Part shown: positions 18,371 to 21,836 of the stretch, piece by piece
How the letters are laid out: every line of letters starts with the position of its first letter
Position numbering within the stretch: position 1 is the stretch's first letter
Source: Irineochytrium annulatum
Lineage: Eukaryota > Chytridiomycota > Chytridiomycetes > Chytridiales > Chytridiaceae
DNA: 21,836 bases
Assembly: GCA_027600665.1 (NCBI GenBank)
Contig: JADGJL010000419.1
Coordinates: forward strand, 1-21,836
Direction of reading: 5' to 3'
The notes under the pieces: model-generated
The model's input: only the letters and a program-made list of their open reading frames with translations
Database searches by the model: none
Told to the model about the DNA's origin: nothing
Program-made: the position numbers and the translations under genes

Positions 18371-18795
18371 ATGCCGTCTCCAGCTCCCCCACGTCCACCG
18401 CCTGTCGGCCTTCTCGGTCGTCTCTCGCGAATCGGCAGCGCCCGCGGCGGCTCGCGCGGCGGCAGCATGTTCACGTTCGGCATCCCCTTCACAATCGCCT
18501 TGCTCGGCGCTACCTATCTCCTCGCTGGTCTCACACAAACCAGGCTCGACTACCATGACGCGAAGGTCAAGATGATGACGAAGAAGGAGGAGCTGAAGAT
18601 TGACAAGAACAAGAAGAAGTTCGATCTGCAGGAGGAGTACTTTGTAGGTTTTTTTTTTTTTTTTTTGTTTCTCGTCTTTAAATCTGACCGTCACGACAAC
18701 AACAGAGACTCACGAGTGGAAAGGATTACGACGACTGGGATATGGTCCGGGTGAACCGGCCCGAGGAGGATGAGCCTATCTTCAAGCGGCAGTGA
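18371..18795 (+). CDS. COX16: Cytochrome c oxidase assembly protein COX16 (120 aa, 2 exons)
   Basis: Exons are 18371-18643 and 18706-18795, with a 62-bp phase-0 intron (TTT-GTAGGT ... CAACAG-AGA). COX16 is a small inner mitochondrial membrane protein needed to assemble cytochrome c oxidase. The N-terminal ~32 residues are Pro/Arg/Gly-rich without acidic residues, as in a mitochondrial presequence. One membrane span follows (FGIPFTIALLGATYLLAGLTQ, about 36-56, starting with the conserved FG(I/L)PF). Next is a Lys-rich stretch on the intermembrane side and the family's acidic end, spliced as EEYF-RLTSGKDYDDWDMVRVNRPEED. Length and motif order fit the family. The 18-T run sits right after the donor rather than before the acceptor. 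Confidence 0.9.
18649..18666 (+). repeat. 18-T homopolymer inside the COX16 intron
   Basis: An uninterrupted T run begins five bases after the first intron base (18644) and fills a third of the 62-bp intron. Length errors in sequencing are likely here. Confidence 0.7.
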
Positions 18796-19282
18796 CGACG
18801 CGTACTGCTTTGGGAAGCCGCGTCAGACACGCCCCCATCCTCTGTGGATTTTTGACGTTTGAGCAGAGGTTGTTCTGCGTACCACGGGCCCATGTATCAT
18901 GTAGCGACGTACCGTCGGCTGTGCCCAATGGACATACGTACGCGTTTTCACATGGAAGTCTTTGATGGCGGGACTCACTAGGACTATTCCAGATCCGGGT
19001 TGAATCTGGCGAAGGTTTAGACGAGCAGGCGGGCAGCCGGGCAGCTTCCTCGTCTTGTGCAGCGTTGGAACGCCGATATGGTCGCTGATGATGAAGAAAC
19101 GATGAACAAAGAATCATTTTTGGCCAGGATATTTGTAAATTTGGCTTCTGTCGGGTATTCAGGATAACAATGTGGGTGCACGCGACTTCCCGAATCCAGC
19201 CGACGGGCGTCATTATTCGCTCATATCAAAAAGGAGAGAATCACGAACGCGCTCCTCTTGCCTCTCCCAACACCCCGCAACC
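18796..19282. other. Intergenic between COX16 and the dehydrogenase gene; no gene seen
   Basis: 487 bp holding the COX16 3' UTR and the promoter of the next gene. A minus-strand open frame spans most of it but has no family motif and looks accidental. Confidence 0.5.
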
Positions 19283-20450
19283 ATGCTCGCCGGCCGCATC
19301 CTCACCCGCTCCTTCTCCTCCTCGGCCGCGGCCCATCAGGTCCAGCGCCTGACTGTCATCGGGTCCGGCCTCATGGGCGCCGGGATCGTCCAGGTCGCGG
19401 CCCAGTCCAAGCTCCCCGTCACGATGGTGGACCTGAACGACGAGGCCCTCCAGAAGGGGAAGGCCATCATCTCGTCGTCTTTGAAGCGGGTCGCGAAGAA
19501 GAAGCACGAGGGGGACGACGCCGCGCAGAAGAGCTTCGTGGACGATGTCCTGAAGAGGGTCACGCTCACGACCGATGTTGAGGCGGCCGTGAAGGACACG
19601 GATCTGGTTGTGGAGGCTATTGTAGAGAACTTGGGCACGAAGCAGAAGCTCTTTAAGCAGCTGGATGGGTGAGTTGATATTCGTCGCGCGTTCTGTTCCT
19701 ACACTCGATTCGATTTCCTAATGCAGGCCCGCAACCACAGCATTGCCAAGCCCTCGACCATCTTCGCCTCCAACACGTCCTCCTTACCGATCTCCGACAT
19801 CGCCTCGGTCACCTCCGCCGCACGCCAGAGCCGGTTCGCCGGGCTCCACTACTTCAACCCCGTGCCCCAGATGAAGCTCGTCGAGATCGTCAGGACGGAC
19901 AAGACGGAGGAGAGCGTGTACCAGGACCTGGTGGCGCTGAGCAAGGCCATGGGGAAGGTGTCCGTGTGCTGCAAGGACACGCCCGGGTGTGTAAAAAAAA
20001 AATTTCTAGGTGATAGAAGAAGGAATTAACGGCTGACGCAATATTTCTTTGCGTGTCGACAGGTTCATTGTCAACAGGCTCCTGGTGCCGTACATGATGG
20101 AGTCGCTCCGCCTCGTCGAGCGCGGCGTCGCGACAAAGGAGGACGTCGACATTGCCATGAAGCTTGGCGCCGGCTACCCGATGGGTCCCTTCGAGCTGAT
20201 GGACGTGAGTGGCTTTGCGCACTTTTTCCCGCTTAGCGTTTCTTGTCGGTAACCACCTCCCTTCTCTATTCTCGAACAGTACGTTGGCCTTGACACGATC
20301 AAGTTCATCACGGACGGCTGGTACAAGAGCGGGGAGGGCCTCAAGGGCGACAAGCTGGTCGAGCCGTCGCCGCTGCTCGAGGGCGTGGTTGGGAAGAAGG
20401 ACTTTGGTCGGAAGTCCGGCAAGGGGTTCTACGACTACTCCAAGAAGTGA
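19283..20450 (+). CDS. Mitochondrial 3-hydroxyacyl-CoA dehydrogenase (314 aa, 4 exons)
   Basis: Exons are 19283-19668, 19741-19986, 20063-20204 and 20280-20450, with phases 2, 2 and 0. The enzyme oxidises L-3-hydroxyacyl-CoA to 3-ketoacyl-CoA with NAD+ in fatty acid beta-oxidation. Residues 1-19 ([19 protein letters not shown]) look like a mitochondrial presequence. The NAD-binding Rossmann motif is [10 protein letters not shown] (25-34). Catalytic and binding residues are present: FASNTSS (137-143), His165 in LHYFNP, Glu177 in KLVEI and Asn215 in GFIVNRLL, with the His-Glu and His-Asn spacings of the human HADH enzyme. The length matches the family. The first acceptor is CACAG at 19736-19740, because the nearer CAG (19724-19726) would break the frame. 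There is no C-terminal peroxisomal signal (ends YDYSKK). ATG 19283 is chosen over an upstream in-frame ATG because it starts the presequence. Confidence 0.95.
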
Positions 20451-20849
20451 GAGGGCGGTCGTGAGATGATGGTGGGTGGGCGCGCGAAAGGCGCGTCAGT
20501 GCTTGGCGATTCGGGCGAATCCTGTTGAGTGACGACTTCGTTCACTTCAGTAGTTTGATTGATTTTTCTCGTTCATTCACCTCGTTGGATAAATATCAAG
20601 TCGTCATATCTTGAAGGAATGAAATACACTATTTACATTTGAAGTCTCTGCTAGTTGTCTACGTATCTTCGCCTTGAATTAAAGAAAGGAGACTTGAGGC
20701 CCCCATTTTTGAGAAGAATATAAGCACTACAAAAGCCTTCCTTCCTTTTGGGACGTCGCGGAATCCAAACGCTAGTAGGCATCCCTAGCTCATACCAACG
20801 TTATCTCGTCTTCACCCGTCTCCTACAAAAATATAAATGGAATGAGACC
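20451..20849. other. Convergent 3' flank between the dehydrogenase and eIF5 genes
   Basis: About 400 bp between two stop codons facing each other; AT-richer than the exons, as expected for two 3' UTRs. No gene is seen. Confidence 0.5.
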
Positions 20850-21836
20850 TTAAGCAAAACGGGCATATCGTACCCTGAGAGTTGTTAAAAATGGCGCCGC
20901 CTTCTCGCGGATCTCCCTGTTGATTTTCCTATCGACGTACTTTCTCGACTCCTTTCCTCCCCATGCAAGAAAAACCTTTGCCTCGATCAAGTGGGCATCA
21001 TAAAACAACTTCAACACAATCGGGGTCTTCCGCATCAAAGCCGCTCGGTGTTGCATGCTCAACAGGCGCTCGATTCCACCCAGTAACCCCCTCTGACATT
21101 TTTCCGATGTGATGAATCTCCTAATCAAGCCGGCCCGCCCCTCCACCTGATCCTCGTCGATAATCTGAGAGTCGAACAGGACTTGCGCTAGGACGACGCA
21201 GACCTTGTAATCTCGGAGCTGCAGCTCGGCAGCTTTCGCGATAATCTCCGCATCGTCGGGACGTGAGACAACGATAGCAGCAAACTCATCCAGTGAGTCT
21301 TTGACATGTGTTAAGCTTTGTTCGTCATACTCGGCGTTTTACCAAATCCGTCAATGCCGTTATGCATGGTCGCATCCTCGTCCTCGCCACCCAGACCGTC
21401 CCGATGGAATCTCGTACTCCAAGAGGAATCGAGCGGATGCCTCGAAATGTACCCGCATAGCTTATGAGGTCCAGCAGGCGATCGCACGCCGCAAGCACGG
21501 CAATCTTTAACGACATCACATCCGGCCACGATCAGGTCCGTCTCGGGAAAGTTGCAGCCGGTGCAGATGACGAACTTCGTGATGAACAAATCCAGGAGCG
21601 ACGCGAGCCAGTCCGTCGTGCGCGCTCCAGGCACTATGCAACGATCGTCCATCTTGACCTGAGTGCCGAGTTCATAACCGAGGACTTCGAAAACGCATGT
21701 TAGAAAGGCCAGGTAGCTTGTATATAAATGCTCACATTTCGCAATGTAGCTCGGTGGCCGACCTAGCGACTTTGCCACGTCCGCCATATTCGTGATGATG
21801 GTCTTGATATTGTTGCCCTTCCCCTCAACCTTGCAT
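20850..21836 (-). CDS. Translation initiation factor eIF5, 5' end beyond the window (3 exons visible)
   Basis: Exons are complement(21736..>21836), complement(21343..21684) and complement(20850..21298), with introns of 51 and 44 bp, both phase 1. eIF5 is the GTPase activator of eIF2 in start-site selection. The first visible exon reads KVEGKGNNIKT...MADVAKSLGRPPSYIAK, the classic N-terminal eIF5 block. Next come ETDL and a zinc-binding pair of Cys-x2-Cys motifs (CTGC, CRAC), then HKLCGYI. The last exon is the W2/HEAT domain (QRGLLGGIERLL ... YDAHLIEAKVFLAW ... RKYVDRKINREIREKAAPF). The visible part is 296 residues and only a short N-terminus is missing, so the protein would be far shorter than the usual ~400-430: the linker between zinc domain and W2 is almost absent and there is no acidic C-terminal tail. 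It may be a divergent paralogue. Confidence 0.87.

Noticed and set aside
18782..19213. 143-codon minus-strand frame between COX16 and the dehydrogenase gene
   Set aside because: It has no recognisable motif, lies in the expected 3' UTR and promoter, and has mixed composition.
1..21836. CRISPR arrays, tRNA or rRNA genes, transposase or reverse transcriptase genes
   Set aside because: No regularly spaced repeats, cloverleaf-like segments or mobile-element protein motifs were seen on either strand by eye.

Overview
The window is eukaryotic nuclear DNA, most likely from a zoosporic (chytrid-type) fungus. Protein genes are broken by very short GT-AG introns (39-91 bp), several with a CTAAC/ACTAA branch site. 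The gene content is fungal or opisthokont: COX16, a mitochondrial 3-hydroxyacyl-CoA dehydrogenase, eIF5 and a GPI-anchor-type secreted protein. It also holds a soluble adenylyl-cyclase-like (ADCY10-type) gene and an O-fucosyltransferase-family gene. I recall both of these as typical of early-diverging flagellated fungi, so the placement is an inference. I saw no tRNA, rRNA, transposon or CRISPR array.

Layout. 1-318: last exon of an unidentified plus-strand gene. 1159-2139, 8882-9935 and 12256-13140: three minus-strand paralogues of a secreted protein family that I do not recognise. Each has a near-identical signal peptide, an acidic Ala/Pro/Glu-rich pro-region, a histidine run and two Arg-rich/Tyr-rich blocks. 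Two of the three carry a dibasic RR site ahead of the histidine run. A fourth, decayed copy lies at 14960-15234. 3153-8327: a 15-exon gene for a ~1501-residue soluble-adenylyl-cyclase-like protein (two cyclase domains, NTPase, long helical-repeat tail). It sits between paralogues 1 and 2 and is transcribed away from paralogue 1. 10545-10663: a decayed copy of that gene's promoter and first exon. 13637-14217: a Pro-rich secreted, probably GPI-anchored protein.

15523-21836 is a denser housekeeping block: an 816-residue type II membrane glycosyltransferase (minus), divergent from COX16 (plus), then 3-hydroxyacyl-CoA dehydrogenase (plus), convergent with a compact eIF5 whose 5' end runs off the window (minus).

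The left two thirds look like an accessory region with duplicated and decaying secreted and signalling genes; the right third is conserved. The most interesting system is the secreted His/Arg-rich family. In paralogues 1 and 2 the acidic pro-region, Kex2-type site and cationic His-rich mature part recall cationic antimicrobial peptide precursors (histatin-like composition) or secreted metal-binding peptides. Their promoters share a paired TGATCA element. That functional reading is inference only. All exon boundaries were worked out by hand from reading frame, splice consensus and alignment between paralogues or with known families.
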